Shown here one piece after another: positions 21,458-34,829 of a stretch of DNA of 64,000 nt (position 1 is the first letter of the stretch; each line of letters starts with the position of its first letter). Location of the stretch: the NCBI RefSeq assembly GCF_020423045.1, contig NZ_CP081943.1, positions 3,162,001 through 3,226,000 on the forward strand. The letters are read 5' to 3'. The notes under the pieces are model-generated. The model ran no database searches, was not told the origin of the DNA, and saw nothing but the letters and a program-made list of their open reading frames with translations. The position numbers and the translations under genes are program-made. The stretch is from Pseudomonas sp. MM213 (lineage in GTDB: Bacteria > Pseudomonadota > Gammaproteobacteria > Pseudomonadales > Pseudomonadaceae).

Positions 21458-22804
21458 ATGCGCGTGATGAAGTGGAGCATGATCGCACTGGCAGTTGCAG
21501 CAGCAGCCAGTACTCAAGTGGCTACGGCCGCACCTTTCGTAAGTGACCAGGCTGAAGCCAAAGGTTTTGTTGAAGACAGCTCGTTGAACTTGCTGGTTCG
21601 CAACTACTACTTCAACCGTGACAACAAAGACGGCGCCCGCGACGTCAAAGACTGGACCCAAGGTCTCTGGGGCACCTACAACTCCGGCTACACCCAAGGT
21701 ACTGTCGGCGTTGGTGTTGATGCATTCGGTTACCTGGCCATCAAACTGGATGGCGGCGATGGCACTTCCGGTTCGGGCAACATGAGCCGTAGCGACACCG
21801 TTAACGCCAACGGTGGCCGCAACGTCAACGACAGCCAGGGTAAAGCAGGCGCGGCCATTAAATTCCGCGTTTCCAAAACCGAGCTGAAAATCGGCGACAT
21901 GTCGCCAAGCACTGCTCCAGTGTTTGCTGTTGGCGGTTCCCGTATCCTTCCTCAAGTTGCCAGCGGTATCCAACTGCAGAGCAGCGAAGTCAAAGACCTT
22001 GACCTCGAAGCCGGCCACTTCTACTCGGGTTCCAGCCAGGACAAAAACTCCCGCGACGGCGACCTGTTTGCAAACTATGCTGGCGTGAAAGCCAAAAGCA
22101 TGGACTACTTCGGTGGCAAGTACGGCATTACCGACAACCTGTCCGCATCGCTGTATGGCGCCCAGCTGGAAGACATCTGGAACCAGTACTACGCCAACGT
22201 GAACCTCACCACTCCATTTGGTGGTGACACGTCGCTGAACACTGACTTCAACATCTATCGCACCACCGATACCGGTGATTCGAAAGCTGGTGACATCAGC
22301 AACACCGCATTCTCGCTGGCAACTGCTCTCTCGTTCCTGAAAGCGCACACCATCACCCTGGCCTTCCAAAAGGTTAATGGCGATACCCCGTTCGACTACG
22401 TCGGTATCGGCAAGAACAACCGCGGTGGCGACTCGATCTTCCTCGCCAACTCCATCCAGTACTCTGACTTCAACGCCCCTGGCGAGAAGTCTGCCCAGAT
22501 CCGTTACGATCTGAAAATGGCTGAGTACGGCGTTCCAGGTCTGAGCTTCATGACCCGTTACGTGAAAGGTTGGGACATCGACGGTACCAACACCCCAGCA
22601 GGCAGCGCTTACACCGGCCTGTACGGTGAAGATGGCAAGCACAACGAAACCAACTTCGAAGCCAAGTACGTTGTTCAGTCTGGCCCGGCAAAAGATCTGT
22701 CCGTTCGCTTCCGTCAAGCTTGGCACTTTGCTAACGCCGACGAAGGTGAAGGCGACGTGAAAGAGTTCCGTGTGATCGTCGACTACCCACTGTCGATTTT
22801 GTAA
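21458..22804 (+). CDS. oprD: OprD outer-membrane porin
   Basis: A 448-residue OprD/OccD porin. The signal peptide is MRVMKWSMIALAVAAAASTQVATA, followed by an 18-strand barrel. The mature start FVSDQAEAKGFVEDSSLNLL, the middle GDSIFLANSIQYSDFN and the terminal RQAWHFANADEGEGD...VDYPLSIL follow P. aeruginosa OprD closely. These channels take up basic amino acids and related small molecules, and carbapenems. The flanking slyX/HIT/dps order also matches oprD in P. aeruginosa (PA0958, from memory). AAAGGAG lies nine bases before the ATG. Loop differences are evident in loops 2 and 7; substrate cannot be stated. Other OprD paralogues (OprE/OprQ) are the alternative. Confidence 0.88.
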   Translation: MRVMKWSMIALAVAAAASTQVATAAPFVSDQAEAKGFVEDSSLNLLVRNYYFNRDNKDGARDVKDWTQGLWGTYNSGYTQGTVGVGVDAFGYLAIKLDGGDGTSGSGNMSRSDTVNANGGRNVNDSQGKAGAAIKFRVSKTELKIGDMSPSTAPVFAVGGSRILPQVASGIQLQSSEVKDLDLEAGHFYSGSSQDKNSRDGDLFANYAGVKAKSMDYFGGKYGITDNLSASLYGAQLEDIWNQYYANVNLTTPFGGDTSLNTDFNIYRTTDTGDSKAGDISNTAFSLATALSFLKAHTITLAFQKVNGDTPFDYVGIGKNNRGGDSIFLANSIQYSDFNAPGEKSAQIRYDLKMAEYGVPGLSFMTRYVKGWDIDGTNTPAGSAYTGLYGEDGKHNETNFEAKYVVQSGPAKDLSVRFRQAWHFANADEGEGDVKEFRVIVDYPLSIL

Positions 22805-22833
22805 TCGCATCCAGTTAGTTTGCGGTAACAAAT

Positions 22834-22865
22834 AAAAAAGGCCCATCTTCGGATGGGCCTTTTTT
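22834..22865 (+). terminator. Terminator after oprD
   Basis: AAAAAAGGCCCATC TTCG GATGGGCCTTTTTT, with a UUCG tetraloop. It is symmetric enough to serve mscS from the other side as well. Confidence 0.94.
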
Positions 22866-22881
22866 GTTGCCTGCGTGTTGC

Positions 22882-23724
22882 TTACTGCACCGCAGATTCC
22901 TGCACCACACGAATCACCCGCTGTGGAAACGGGATATCGATACCGGCCGTTTTCAACCGGTCACGGGACTGTTCGTTAAACATGAACATCACATCCCAAT
23001 AATCCGCCGTCTTCACCCACACTCGCAGGGAAACAGTGATCGAACTGTCGCCCAGGGTAGAAATGACAGCTTGCGGAGCCGGCTCAGCCAGGATGCGTTC
23101 ATCCTTGGCCAGGTCCAGCAATACTTCACGGGCTTTCTGCAAGTCCGCTTCGTAATCCACGCCCACATCAAACACAACCTTGCGGGTGGGTTGACGGTTA
23201 GTGTTGGTGATAATGCCGTTCGACAAGTTGCCGTTCGGGACGATGATGGTCTTGTTATCGCCAGTGCGCAGTACGGTGTGGAAAATCTGAATGCTGTCGA
23301 CCGTACCGGCAACACCTTGAGCTTCGATCCAGTCACCAATACGGAACGGACGGAACAACAGAATCAGCACGCCACCGGCGAAGTTCGCCAGGCTGCCCTG
23401 CAACGCCAGACCGATGGCCAGACCGGCCGCACCGATTGCAGCAACGAAGGAGGTGGTTTCGACACCAATCATCGACGCCACGCTGACGACCAGCAAGATC
23501 TTCAGAATAATGTTCGCCAGGCTGCTGATGAAGCCTTGCAGCGCCAGGTCAGCGTTACGCAACGCGATCAGGCCGCCCAGTTTCTGCGTCACTTTGTTGA
23601 TCAACCACCAGCCGATGGCCAGGGTGATGATCGCCAGCAGCACCCGGCTGCCGTATTCCATGATCATCGGAATCCAGGCTTGGGACGCCTTGACCAGGTT
23701 GTCCACTTCAGCATTCAAGTCCAT
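22882..23724 (-). CDS. mscS: Small-conductance mechanosensitive channel MscS
   Basis: A 280-residue heptameric osmotic safety valve of the inner membrane. Two helices lead into the pore helix TM3, GAAGLAIGLALQGSLANFAGGVLILLF, with Gly/Ala packing. The cytoplasmic beta domain begins RPFRIGDWIEAQG, and a C-terminal vestibule follows. AGGAG lies seven bases upstream of ATG. It is preceded by yajQ on the same strand, but a strong terminator stands between them, so mscS probably has its own promoter in the narrow gap or relies on readthrough. Confidence 0.94.
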   Translation of the reverse strand: MDLNAEVDNLVKASQAWIPMIMEYGSRVLLAIITLAIGWWLINKVTQKLGGLIALRNADLALQGFISSLANIILKILLVVSVASMIGVETTSFVAAIGAAGLAIGLALQGSLANFAGGVLILLFRPFRIGDWIEAQGVAGTVDSIQIFHTVLRTGDNKTIIVPNGNLSNGIITNTNRQPTRKVVFDVGVDYEADLQKAREVLLDLAKDERILAEPAPQAVISTLGDSSITVSLRVWVKTADYWDVMFMFNEQSRDRLKTAGIDIPFPQRVIRVVQESAVQ

Positions 23725-23759
23725 CTACGTTCTCCTGATTTCCGGCCACACGGCACGCG

Positions 23760-23813
23760 AAAAAAATAAGCGGCAGAAAGGCTGCTCCCGTTTGGGGGCA
23801 GCCTTTCTGCCGC
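23760..23813 (-). terminator. Terminator after yajQ
   Basis: A 16-bp perfect stem (GCGGCAGAAAGGCTGC at 23770-23785 with its complement at 23798-23813), followed on the minus strand by CTTATTTTTTT. It ends about 35 bp before the mscS start. Confidence 0.92.
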
Positions 23814-23863
23814 TGCTTGGGCCTCGGACGCCGAAAACGCCGAGAGGTTCCCGCCTGAAAAAA

Positions 23864-25407
<1,544 letters not shown>

Positions 25408-25452
25408 GCAGCGGCTACGCTGGCCACTTGTTCCTTTTCAGCGATAAACCTG

Positions 25453-27489
25453 ATGCCATTGCGCCAGCGCCTTGAAAACCTTCCCGTCGGCCAGAAACTG
25501 CTGGCCGCCCTGCTGGTGCTGTTGACCACCGTTTTGCTGGTCGCCAACCTGACCTTTATCAGCGCCGCGTACTATATTTCCCAGGAAAGCATGGCGCCCC
25601 AGGCCTTGCAGACCATCGGCCGACTGGTGTCCAACCCGAGCCTGGTGGCTGAAGCGCTGCAGTCACCACAAAATGCCGAGCGACTGCTCAATGAGCTCAA
25701 CAGCTATTCACCGCTGCGCGCGGCAGCCCTGTATGACGGCAAGGGCGAAAGGCTGGCGCAGTTGCAACGTGGCGATCATTTGGGCCTGCCAGCGCGTTAC
25801 CGCCACATCGAATCCTGGCAAGCCACCGAATTTCGCAGCAACCAAGTGATCACCCTGCCCCGCCCCGGCACCGCGCCCGGCCATCTGCTGCTGGTCGCCA
25901 GCAGCGAACTGCCGATGGCCTTCTACACCGGGACCCTGACGGCCAGCCTCGGCATTCTGATCTTCAGCGTGCTGTTATGGCTGGTGATCGCCCGGCAGAT
26001 CAAACGCCTGATTACCCGGCCGATCCATCAACTCGAAGAGCTGTCCCGGCAAGTGACCCGAGAGGAGAACTACGCCCTGCGCGCCTCACGCGGCAACCAT
26101 GACGAAATCGGCAGCCTGGCCGAGGCGTTCAACACCATGCTCTCGCGCATCGAGGCACGGGAGCAGCAACTCAAACGGGCACGGGACGAATCCCAGGCCG
26201 CTTACGATCAGGCCCAGGGCCTGGCCGAAGAAACCCGCCACACCAACCGCAAACTGGAACTCGAAGTCCAGGTGCGCAGCAAGATCGAGAAGAAACTCAC
26301 CGGGTTCCAGAATTACCTCAACAGCATCATCGACTCCATGCCGTCGGCGCTGATCGCCCTCGACGAGCAGCTCTACGTGACGCAGTGGAATCAGGAGGCC
26401 AGCGCCCTCTCCGGCACACGCCTGGATGAAGCGCTGAATCAGCCGATCTTTCTTGCGTTCGAACCGCTCAAACCGTTTCTGCCGCAGCTCAAGCAAACCG
26501 TCGAGCAGCACACGGTGGCGAAGATCGAGCGCGTGACCTGGCTCAAGGACGATGAACCCAAGCATTACGCCCTGACCTTTTACCCACTGATGGGCGGTGC
26601 CGGTCGTGGTGTGGTGATCCGCATCGACGACATCACCCAGCGCCTGTCGCTGGAGGAAATGATGGTGCAGTCGGAAAAAATGCTCTCGGTTGGCGGCCTC
26701 GCCGCCGGCATGGCCCACGAAATCAACAACCCGCTTGGCGCGATCCTGCACAACGTGCAGAACATTCGTCGACGCCTGTCCCCGGACTTGCCAAAAAACC
26801 TCGAACAGGCCGAACAAGTCGGCGTTGAGCTGGATACGGTCAACGAGTACCTGAAAGTACGTGAGGTGCCGCAGCTGCTCGACGGCATTCAACAGGCGGG
26901 CGCCCGGGCGGCGAAAATCGTCACCCACATGCTCAGCTTCAGCCGCCGCAGCACCCGGCAAATGGCGCCGTGCGATTTGCCGGCGCTGATCGATCAAGCC
27001 GTGGAAATCGCCGGCAACGACTTTGACCTGGCGATTGGCTTTGACTTCAAGGGTCAGGCGATCATTCGTCAGTTCGACCCCGCTCTGGGCCCCGTGCCCG
27101 GCACCGCCAACGAACTTGAGCAAGTGCTGCTCAACCTGCTGAAAAACGCCGCGCAAGCCATTCACCAGCGCGAGGACGGCTGCGAGCCGGGACGGATCAT
27201 CCTGCGGACCCGACTCAATCCGCCATGGGCGGAAATCCAGGTCGAGGACAATGGCATCGGCATGAGCGAGAGCGTGCGCAAACGCACCTTCGAACCCTTC
27301 TTCACCACCAAGGAAATCGGTCAGGGCACCGGGCTTGGCTTGTCGGTTTCGTATTTCATCATCACCAACAACCACAAGGGTCAGATGGAAGTGCAATCGA
27401 CCCTGGGCCAGGGCACGTGTTTCACCTTGCGCCTGCCGTTGACGAGCACCCCGCTCGTTTCTCAAGAACTCAATCAGCTTTCGAGGTAA
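25453..27489 (+). CDS. Membrane sensor histidine kinase (HAMP-PAS-HisKA-HATPase), no paired regulator
   Basis: A 678-residue kinase. The first membrane helix is residues ~16-38, a periplasmic loop of ~125 residues follows, and the second helix is ~168-188. HAMP is ~189-240, then a long coiled coil. A PAS domain at ~295-410 contains SMPSALIALDEQLYVTQWNQEA. The phospho-acceptor is His422 in AAGMAHEINNPLG, and HATPase boxes follow (N box LLNLLKNAAQAI, G1 VEDNGIGM near 597, G2 GQGTGLGLS near 625). It starts 46 bp after panE and ends 2 bp before the adenosyltransferase gene, so all three may be one transcript. No response regulator lies nearby. The context matches P. aeruginosa PA4398 (from memory). 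Confidence 0.9.
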   Translation: MPLRQRLENLPVGQKLLAALLVLLTTVLLVANLTFISAAYYISQESMAPQALQTIGRLVSNPSLVAEALQSPQNAERLLNELNSYSPLRAAALYDGKGERLAQLQRGDHLGLPARYRHIESWQATEFRSNQVITLPRPGTAPGHLLLVASSELPMAFYTGTLTASLGILIFSVLLWLVIARQIKRLITRPIHQLEELSRQVTREENYALRASRGNHDEIGSLAEAFNTMLSRIEAREQQLKRARDESQAAYDQAQGLAEETRHTNRKLELEVQVRSKIEKKLTGFQNYLNSIIDSMPSALIALDEQLYVTQWNQEASALSGTRLDEALNQPIFLAFEPLKPFLPQLKQTVEQHTVAKIERVTWLKDDEPKHYALTFYPLMGGAGRGVVIRIDDITQRLSLEEMMVQSEKMLSVGGLAAGMAHEINNPLGAILHNVQNIRRRLSPDLPKNLEQAEQVGVELDTVNEYLKVREVPQLLDGIQQAGARAAKIVTHMLSFSRRSTRQMAPCDLPALIDQAVEIAGNDFDLAIGFDFKGQAIIRQFDPALGPVPGTANELEQVLLNLLKNAAQAIHQREDGCEPGRIILRTRLNPPWAEIQVEDNGIGMSESVRKRTFEPFFTTKEIGQGTGLGLSVSYFIITNNHKGQMEVQSTLGQGTCFTLRLPLTSTPLVSQELNQLSR

Positions 27490-27491
27490 CC

Positions 27492-28073
27492 ATGGGCTTT
27501 CGCTTGTCGAAGATCTACACCCGCACCGGCGACAAAGGCGAAACCGGGCTGGGCGACGGCCGCCGCGTGCCCAAGGACCACCCGCGGATCGAAGCCATTG
27601 GCGAAGTCGATTCATTGAACAGCCAGGTCGGCGTGCTGTTGGCCGGGCTCGAAGCGGAACGTGAAAAGTTTCCCGGATTAAACGAAGTGATCGAGGTATT
27701 GGCGCCTTGCCAGCATCGGTTGTTCGATCTCGGTGGCGAACTGGCCATGCCGGAATATCAGGCGTTGAATGCGGCAGAAATCGAACGCCTGGAAACGGCG
27801 ATCGATGTGTGGAATGAAGAGCTGGGGCCCTTGGAGCATTTCATTCTGCCGGGCGGTTCGGCGCTGATTGCGCAAGCACATGTGTGCCGAAGCCTGGCGC
27901 GCAGTGCCGAGCGCCGGTGTCAGCATTTGAATGCGCTTGAACCGTTGGCCGGGGTTGGCCTGGCGTACATCAATCGGTTGTCGGATCTGTTGTTTGTGGT
28001 GGCGCGGGTGATTGCCAGGCGTCAGGGGATTGCGGAGATTTTGTGGCAGCCTGCTGCGAAACCCGGGATTTAA
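27492..28073 (+). CDS. PduO-type cob(I)alamin adenosyltransferase
   Basis: A 193-residue ATP:corrinoid adenosyltransferase that makes adenosylcobalamin. The signature start is KIYTRTGDKGETGLGDGRRVPKDHPRIEAIGEVDSLNSQVG, and the conserved Arg region is VCRSLARSAERRC. ATG 27492 lies two bases after the kinase stop, with GAGGTAACC as ribosome site. The trimeric family is separate from CobA/BtuR. Supplying AdoCbl fits ribonucleotide reductase II or ethanolamine metabolism, but neither is in the window. Confidence 0.92.
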   Translation: MGFRLSKIYTRTGDKGETGLGDGRRVPKDHPRIEAIGEVDSLNSQVGVLLAGLEAEREKFPGLNEVIEVLAPCQHRLFDLGGELAMPEYQALNAAEIERLETAIDVWNEELGPLEHFILPGGSALIAQAHVCRSLARSAERRCQHLNALEPLAGVGLAYINRLSDLLFVVARVIARRQGIAEILWQPAAKPGI

Positions 28074-28093
28074 GCGGCACTCTTAAGGACGCC

Positions 28094-28159
28094 TTCGCGG
28101 GCAAGCCTCGCTCCTACTGGAGAATGCATATCCCTGTAGGAGCGAGACTTGCCCGCGAA
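28094..28159. repeat. REP inverted pair (TTCGCGGGCAAGCCTCGCTCCTAC type)
   Basis: Two imperfect arms around an 18-base loop, in the gap between the adenosyltransferase and the convergent Nudix gene. It belongs to the second REP variant in this window, with core GCGGGCAAGCCTCGCTCC. Confidence 0.9.
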
Positions 28160-28170
28160 TAGGCCAGTGG

Positions 28171-29121
28171 CTACACCAAAGAATCCGGCCAGAACGCCCG
28201 AATCCCCGCCACACCCTGGGCGCCTGCCGCCCAAGCCTGATCAACTTGCGCCGGCCCAACACCGCCGAGCAAGAACACCGGCTTGCTGAAACCTTCGATC
28301 AACGTTGCAGCCTGATCCCAACCCAGCGGCTGAGCCCCCGGATGCGTCAGGGTCGGCTGCACCGGCGACAGGGTCACAAAGTCCACACCCATCTGCTCGG
28401 CCAGCGCCAGCTCCTCGGCGTTATGGCAGGACGCCGCCAACCAGCGCGACGCCGGTAGCGGACGACCGGCCGCTGCGTATTTGCGCAGCTGTGCCGAGGT
28501 GATGTGCCAACCGGCCGACGGAAAATCGCCCAACCATTCGAACGGTCCCTTGATCATCAACTGCGCCTTGCCGGCACACAGCCCGGCCGCGTCCACCGCC
28601 AAATCACGGTATTTCGGGTCGTAGCCGTTGGGCGCCCGCAGCTGGATCAACTTGATGCCGTTGGCGATGGCTTTCTGAATACCGCGCAGCAGCGCAGGGG
28701 TTTCCAGATCTTCAGGCGTAATCAGGTAAGCCGCAGGCAACCGTGCCGCCGCAACGATTGGCTGGTTGGCGGCCGGAAACTCATAGCCCGGCAGATCACG
28801 CGGCGCCACCCATTCCAAAGGCTGGCCTTCGGCACCGTGAGGTTCGCCGGAAAAGTCCGAGACCTCCCAGACATCCAGCAATACTTGTTTGTCCGGGTAG
28901 TCATGACGGACCTTGATCAGCGGTCGAGCTGCATTGACCACAATTCCCAGCTCTTCATGAAGCTCACGGGCCAGCGCAGTTTCCACGGATTCGTCGGCCT
29001 CGACCTTGCCACCCGGGAACTCCCAAAGACCGCCCTGATGCTGAGTGTCGGCGCGCCGGGCGATAAGGATCTTGCCGCTGCTATCGCGGATAACCGCGGC
29101 GGCTACGTGTACTCGTTTCAC
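28171..29121 (-). CDS. Nudix hydrolase fused to thiamine-phosphate-synthase-like domain
   Basis: A 316-residue fusion. The N-terminal half is a MutT-type Nudix domain whose box is GGKVEADESVETALARELHEELGI, likely cleaning up 8-oxo-dGTP. The C-terminal half is a ThiE-like TIM barrel with LITPEDLETPALLRGIQKAIANGIKLIQLRAPN and the glycine-rich LLGGVGPAQVDQA. The catalytic fit of the barrel is uncertain and it may not be an active ThiE. The start is GTG 29121, since GGAGGTCGGGCA precedes it; the longer frame overlaps the GST gene. It overlaps the GST gene by 4 bp (GTGA). The same fusion is known from other Pseudomonas (mutT/PA4400, from memory). Confidence 0.88.
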   Translation of the reverse strand: MKRVHVAAAVIRDSSGKILIARRADTQHQGGLWEFPGGKVEADESVETALARELHEELGIVVNAARPLIKVRHDYPDKQVLLDVWEVSDFSGEPHGAEGQPLEWVAPRDLPGYEFPAANQPIVAAARLPAAYLITPEDLETPALLRGIQKAIANGIKLIQLRAPNGYDPKYRDLAVDAAGLCAGKAQLMIKGPFEWLGDFPSAGWHITSAQLRKYAAAGRPLPASRWLAASCHNAEELALAEQMGVDFVTLSPVQPTLTHPGAQPLGWDQAATLIEGFSKPVFLLGGVGPAQVDQAWAAGAQGVAGIRAFWPDSLV

Positions 29122-29750
29122 TGCCCGACCTCCTCCAGACCCGCCTTTTGCCAGGCCTTGAAGGCTGGCCATTGGTAGATCGTTTCGACGTAGGCCTCGT
29201 CCGCCACCGGCAATTTCACCTGGTAGGTGCGAAGGCGCACGGCAATGGGTGCGAAGAAGGCATCGGCCAGGGTCGCGCGGCCAAACAGGTATGGACCGGT
29301 TTCGGTCGCGGCTGCGCGGCACTCGGCCCACAACGCCAGCATGCGTTCGATGTCCGCCTGGACGTCAGCCGGGACCGGCGACAAAGGTGCGTCGCGACTC
29401 AGGTCAAACGGCATGTTGCCGCGCATGGCGAAGAAGCCGGCGTGCATCTGTGCACAGGCCGAACGTGCCTGGGCGCGGGCCGCGACGTCTTTGGGCCAGA
29501 GGCCGGCATCAGGGAATTGTTCGGCCAGGTACTCGGCAATCGCCAGGGAATCGGCGATGGTGCCGTGCTCGGTTTTCAGCAACGGGACTTTGGCGGTCGG
29601 CGAATGCTTGAGCAACTGCTCGCGAGTGTCCGGCTGGTTCAGTTTGATCAATTCTTCGGTGTACGGGGCACCGGCCAGGTCAAGGGCCAGGGCGCCGCGC
29701 AGGGACCAGGAGGAATGCAATTTGTCGCCGATGATCAGGTGGAGGCTCAT
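29118..29750 (-). CDS. Glutathione S-transferase family protein
   Basis: A 210-residue two-domain GST. The N-terminal thioredoxin-like domain is LHLIIGDKLHSSWSLRGALALDLAGAPYTEELIKLN, with AKVPLLKTEHGTIADSLAIAEYL carrying the cis-Pro and glutathione gamma-Glu site. The C-terminal all-helical domain is present. The substrate is unknown. It overlaps the Nudix-ThiE gene by 4 bp and lies downstream of argJ and a REP pair. The catalytic Ser in the SSWS motif suggests a zeta/theta-like class. Confidence 0.87.
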   Translation of the reverse strand: MSLHLIIGDKLHSSWSLRGALALDLAGAPYTEELIKLNQPDTREQLLKHSPTAKVPLLKTEHGTIADSLAIAEYLAEQFPDAGLWPKDVAARAQARSACAQMHAGFFAMRGNMPFDLSRDAPLSPVPADVQADIERMLALWAECRAAATETGPYLFGRATLADAFFAPIAVRLRTYQVKLPVADEAYVETIYQWPAFKAWQKAGLEEVGQ

Positions 29751-29809
29751 GTTCGGGACCTTTTGATGAGGGGGGACAGGCCAGAATCTTTGGTGTCTGA
29801 TCGGACCTC

Positions 29810-29875
29810 TTCGCGGGCAAGCCTCGCTCCTACAGGGATTGCGCGATCCTTGTAGGAGCGAGGCTTGCCCGCGAA
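29810..29875. repeat. REP inverted pair
   Basis: Arms TTCGCGGGCAAGCCTCGCTC and its reverse complement, around a short loop containing TTGCGCGATC. It lies between the GST gene and argJ. Confidence 0.9.
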
Positions 29876-29886
29876 AGCGATCTGTC

Positions 29887-31104
29887 TTACGTACGGTACT
29901 CGGCGTTGATCTTCACGTATTCGTGGGACAGGTCCGTGGTCCAGATGGTTTCGCTGCAATCGCCGCGACCCAGTTCGATACGGATGGTGATTTCTTCCTG
30001 CTGCATCACCGCTGCGCCCTGGGCTTCGGTGTAGGTCGATGCGCGGGCGCCACGGCTGGCGATGCAGACTTCGCCGAGGAACACGTCGATCTTGCTCACG
30101 TCCAGGTTAGGTACACCGGCACGGCCAACGGCAGCCAGGATGCGGCCCCAGTTCGGGTCGGATGCGAACAGCGCGGTCTTGATCAGCGGCGAGTGCGCCA
30201 CGGTGTAGCCGACGTCCAGGCATTCCTGGTGATTGCCGCCGCCGTTGACTTCAACGGTGACAAACTTGGTTGCGCCTTCGCCGTCACGCACGATGGCCTG
30301 GGCCACGTCCATGCACACTTCGAACACAGCCTGTTTCAGCTTGGCGAACAGTTCACCACTGGCGGAGGTGATTTCCGGCAGTGCCGCCTGACCGGTGGCG
30401 ATCAGCATGCAGCAGTCGTTGGTCGAGGTGTCGCCGTCGATGGTGATGCGGTTGAACGACTTGTTGGCACCGTCCAGCAACAGGTTTTGCAGCACGTCGC
30501 GGGAGACTTTGGCGTCGGTGGCGATGTAGCCGAGCATGGTCGCCATGTTCGGGCGGATCATGCCCGCACCTTTGCTGATGCCGGTAACGGTGATGGTCAC
30601 GCCGTCATGCTGGAACTGGCGGCTGGCGCCCTTCGGCAGGGTATCGGTGGTCATGATGCCGGTGGCGGCAGCTTCCCAGTTGTTCACCGACAGGTCGTCG
30701 AGAGCGGCTTGCAGCGCGCCTTCGATTTTCTCGACCGGCAGCGGTTCGCCGATCACACCGGTGGAGTACGGCAGCACCAGGCTGGCATCGACGCCGGTCA
30801 GTTCAGCCAGTTTCGCGCAGGTGCGCTCGGCGGCCGCCAGACCCGGTTCGCCGGTGCCGGCGTTGGCGTTGCCGGTGTTGGTCAGCAGGTAACGCACCGG
30901 ACCTTGCACACGCTGCTTGGCCAGGATCACCGGAGCGGCGCAAAAGGCGTTCAGGGTGAACACGCCCGCCACGGTGGAGCCTTCGGCGCAGCGCATGACC
31001 ACGACATCCTTGCGTCCAGGACGCTTGATGCCGGCCGAGGCGATACCGAGTTCAAAACCGGCAACCGGGTGCAACGTTGGCAAAGGACCAAGACCAACAG
31101 CCAT
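29887..31104 (-). CDS. argJ: Arginine biosynthesis bifunctional protein ArgJ
   Basis: Glutamate N-acetyltransferase/ornithine acetyltransferase, which recycles the acetyl group in arginine synthesis. The protein is 405 residues. It matures by self-cleavage at Ala188-Thr189 in NMATMLGY, freeing the Thr nucleophile; the substrate motif [14 protein letters not shown] lies at 147-160. AAGGAG stands seven bases upstream of ATG. Downstream of secA on the same strand, separated by a hairpin terminator. Whether it uses acetyl-CoA (bifunctional) cannot be read from sequence, but Pseudomonas argJ normally complements argA. Confidence 0.95.
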   Translation of the reverse strand: MAVGLGPLPTLHPVAGFELGIASAGIKRPGRKDVVVMRCAEGSTVAGVFTLNAFCAAPVILAKQRVQGPVRYLLTNTGNANAGTGEPGLAAAERTCAKLAELTGVDASLVLPYSTGVIGEPLPVEKIEGALQAALDDLSVNNWEAAATGIMTTDTLPKGASRQFQHDGVTITVTGISKGAGMIRPNMATMLGYIATDAKVSRDVLQNLLLDGANKSFNRITIDGDTSTNDCCMLIATGQAALPEITSASGELFAKLKQAVFEVCMDVAQAIVRDGEGATKFVTVEVNGGGNHQECLDVGYTVAHSPLIKTALFASDPNWGRILAAVGRAGVPNLDVSKIDVFLGEVCIASRGARASTYTEAQGAAVMQQEEITIRIELGRGDCSETIWTTDLSHEYVKINAEYRT

Positions 31105-31166
31105 GAATGCGCTCCTTAATAAATGATGTCTGCACCGCTTTCAGGAAGAACGGTGGTGTAAATGGC

Positions 31167-31199
31167 AAAACGCCGCGACGGCTGATGCCGGTCGCGGCG
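31167..31199 (-). terminator. Terminator after secA
   Basis: CGCCGCGAC and GTCGCGGCG pair perfectly (9 bp, 11-base loop); on the minus strand GTTTTGCC follows. It lies 28 bases after the secA stop. Confidence 0.75.
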
Positions 31200-31226
31200 C
31201 GGGTATTTCAGCGTATGAAACGGGTT

Positions 31227-33962
<2,736 letters not shown>

Positions 33963-34269
33963 ATCGGCAGGATCTTCCACACTAAAGGGATGGAGGGCGG
34001 CCCCGTGAGTCGCCCGTGCAGCCCTCATGGCCGCATGCGAACGAGCATTCTACCCGGAAACGATGGTGAGGAAAGTGGCGTTGTTCCACGATGCATGCAC
34101 TGCGCTGTTACGGGGCTCACTTAAAATAAGGGCTTTTTGCTGAACTTCAAGCCACTGACGGCAGAAGTTACTTGTTGATTTAATGGGTAAAGCGCGCGCA
34201 AAGCAATGGGTCGGGTGCAACCAGTGCTTTCTGCTACCATGGCGGCTCTGTTACTTCAGGTGTCTGATC
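33963..34269. promoter_or_regulatory. Divergent control region between secA and dciA
   Basis: 307 bases with no gene. It must contain the promoters of both. I could not assign boxes. In-frame extensions of dciA up to 34183 are possible but have no ribosome site, so this stretch is treated as non-coding. Confidence 0.4.
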
Positions 34270-34725
34270 ATGGCATTTCGCCCTCTTACGGCCAGAGCAC
34301 CCGCCGTTCTGCTTCGCGAAGCCAAACCGCTGAAAGCCATTTTTGGCCATGCTCAACGCCTGGGTCATTTACAACGTCTGCTCGAAAGCCAATTGCAGCC
34401 CGCTGCGCGCGAGCATTGCCATGTGGCGTCGTGGCGCGAAGGCAGTTTATTGCTGATTGTCACCGACGGACATTGGGCAACGCGTCTGCGCTATCAACAG
34501 AAGCGTCTGCAACGGCAGTTGCAGATGTTTGATGAGTTCGCCAGCCTGACGCGGATTCTGTTCAAGGTGCAGCCGCCGACCGTTCAGCAAGGCGCGGCCG
34601 GGCATACCATCAGTTTGTCGACGGATGCGGGGGCGACGATTCAGGCTACGGCTGAGGGGATCAGCGATCCCAACCTGCGGGCGGCGCTGGAGCGATTGGC
34701 GGCGCACGCCAAACCAAAAGATTGA
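34270..34725 (+). CDS. dciA: DciA (DUF721) replicative helicase operator
   Basis: A 151-residue protein with a DUF721 domain: LREAKPLKAIFGHAQRLGHLQRLLESQLQP followed by CHVASWREGSLLLIVTDGHWATRLRYQQKRL. DciA loads or activates DnaB in bacteria lacking DnaC; Pseudomonas is such a lineage. The C-terminal part (from ~100) is poorly conserved and probably disordered. The start at 34270 gives MAFRPLTARAPAVL. Position between lpxC and secA is the usual Pseudomonas location; lpxC is not in this window, since the next gene here is a DUF853 ATPase after a REP pair. Confidence 0.85.
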   Translation: MAFRPLTARAPAVLLREAKPLKAIFGHAQRLGHLQRLLESQLQPAAREHCHVASWREGSLLLIVTDGHWATRLRYQQKRLQRQLQMFDEFASLTRILFKVQPPTVQQGAAGHTISLSTDAGATIQATAEGISDPNLRAALERLAAHAKPKD

Positions 34726-34732
34726 CACGGCC

Positions 34733-34810
34733 CCTGTAGGAGCGAGGCTTGCCCGCGAAGCTTTTGGCGCCCTCAAGGGCCCCTTCGCGGGCAAGCCTCG
34801 CTCCTACAGG
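34733..34810. repeat. REP inverted pair
   Basis: Arms CCTGTAGGAGCGAGGCTTGC and its reverse complement, separated by a 25-base loop, itself partly symmetrical (GGCGCCCTCAAGGGCCCC). It lies between dciA and the DUF853 gene. Confidence 0.9.
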
Positions 34811-34829
34811 GCATGCACCCGTCAGGAAA

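Noticed and set aside
33963..34030. 21-residue N-terminal extension of SecA
   Set aside because: No Shine-Dalgarno site and not part of known SecA starts.
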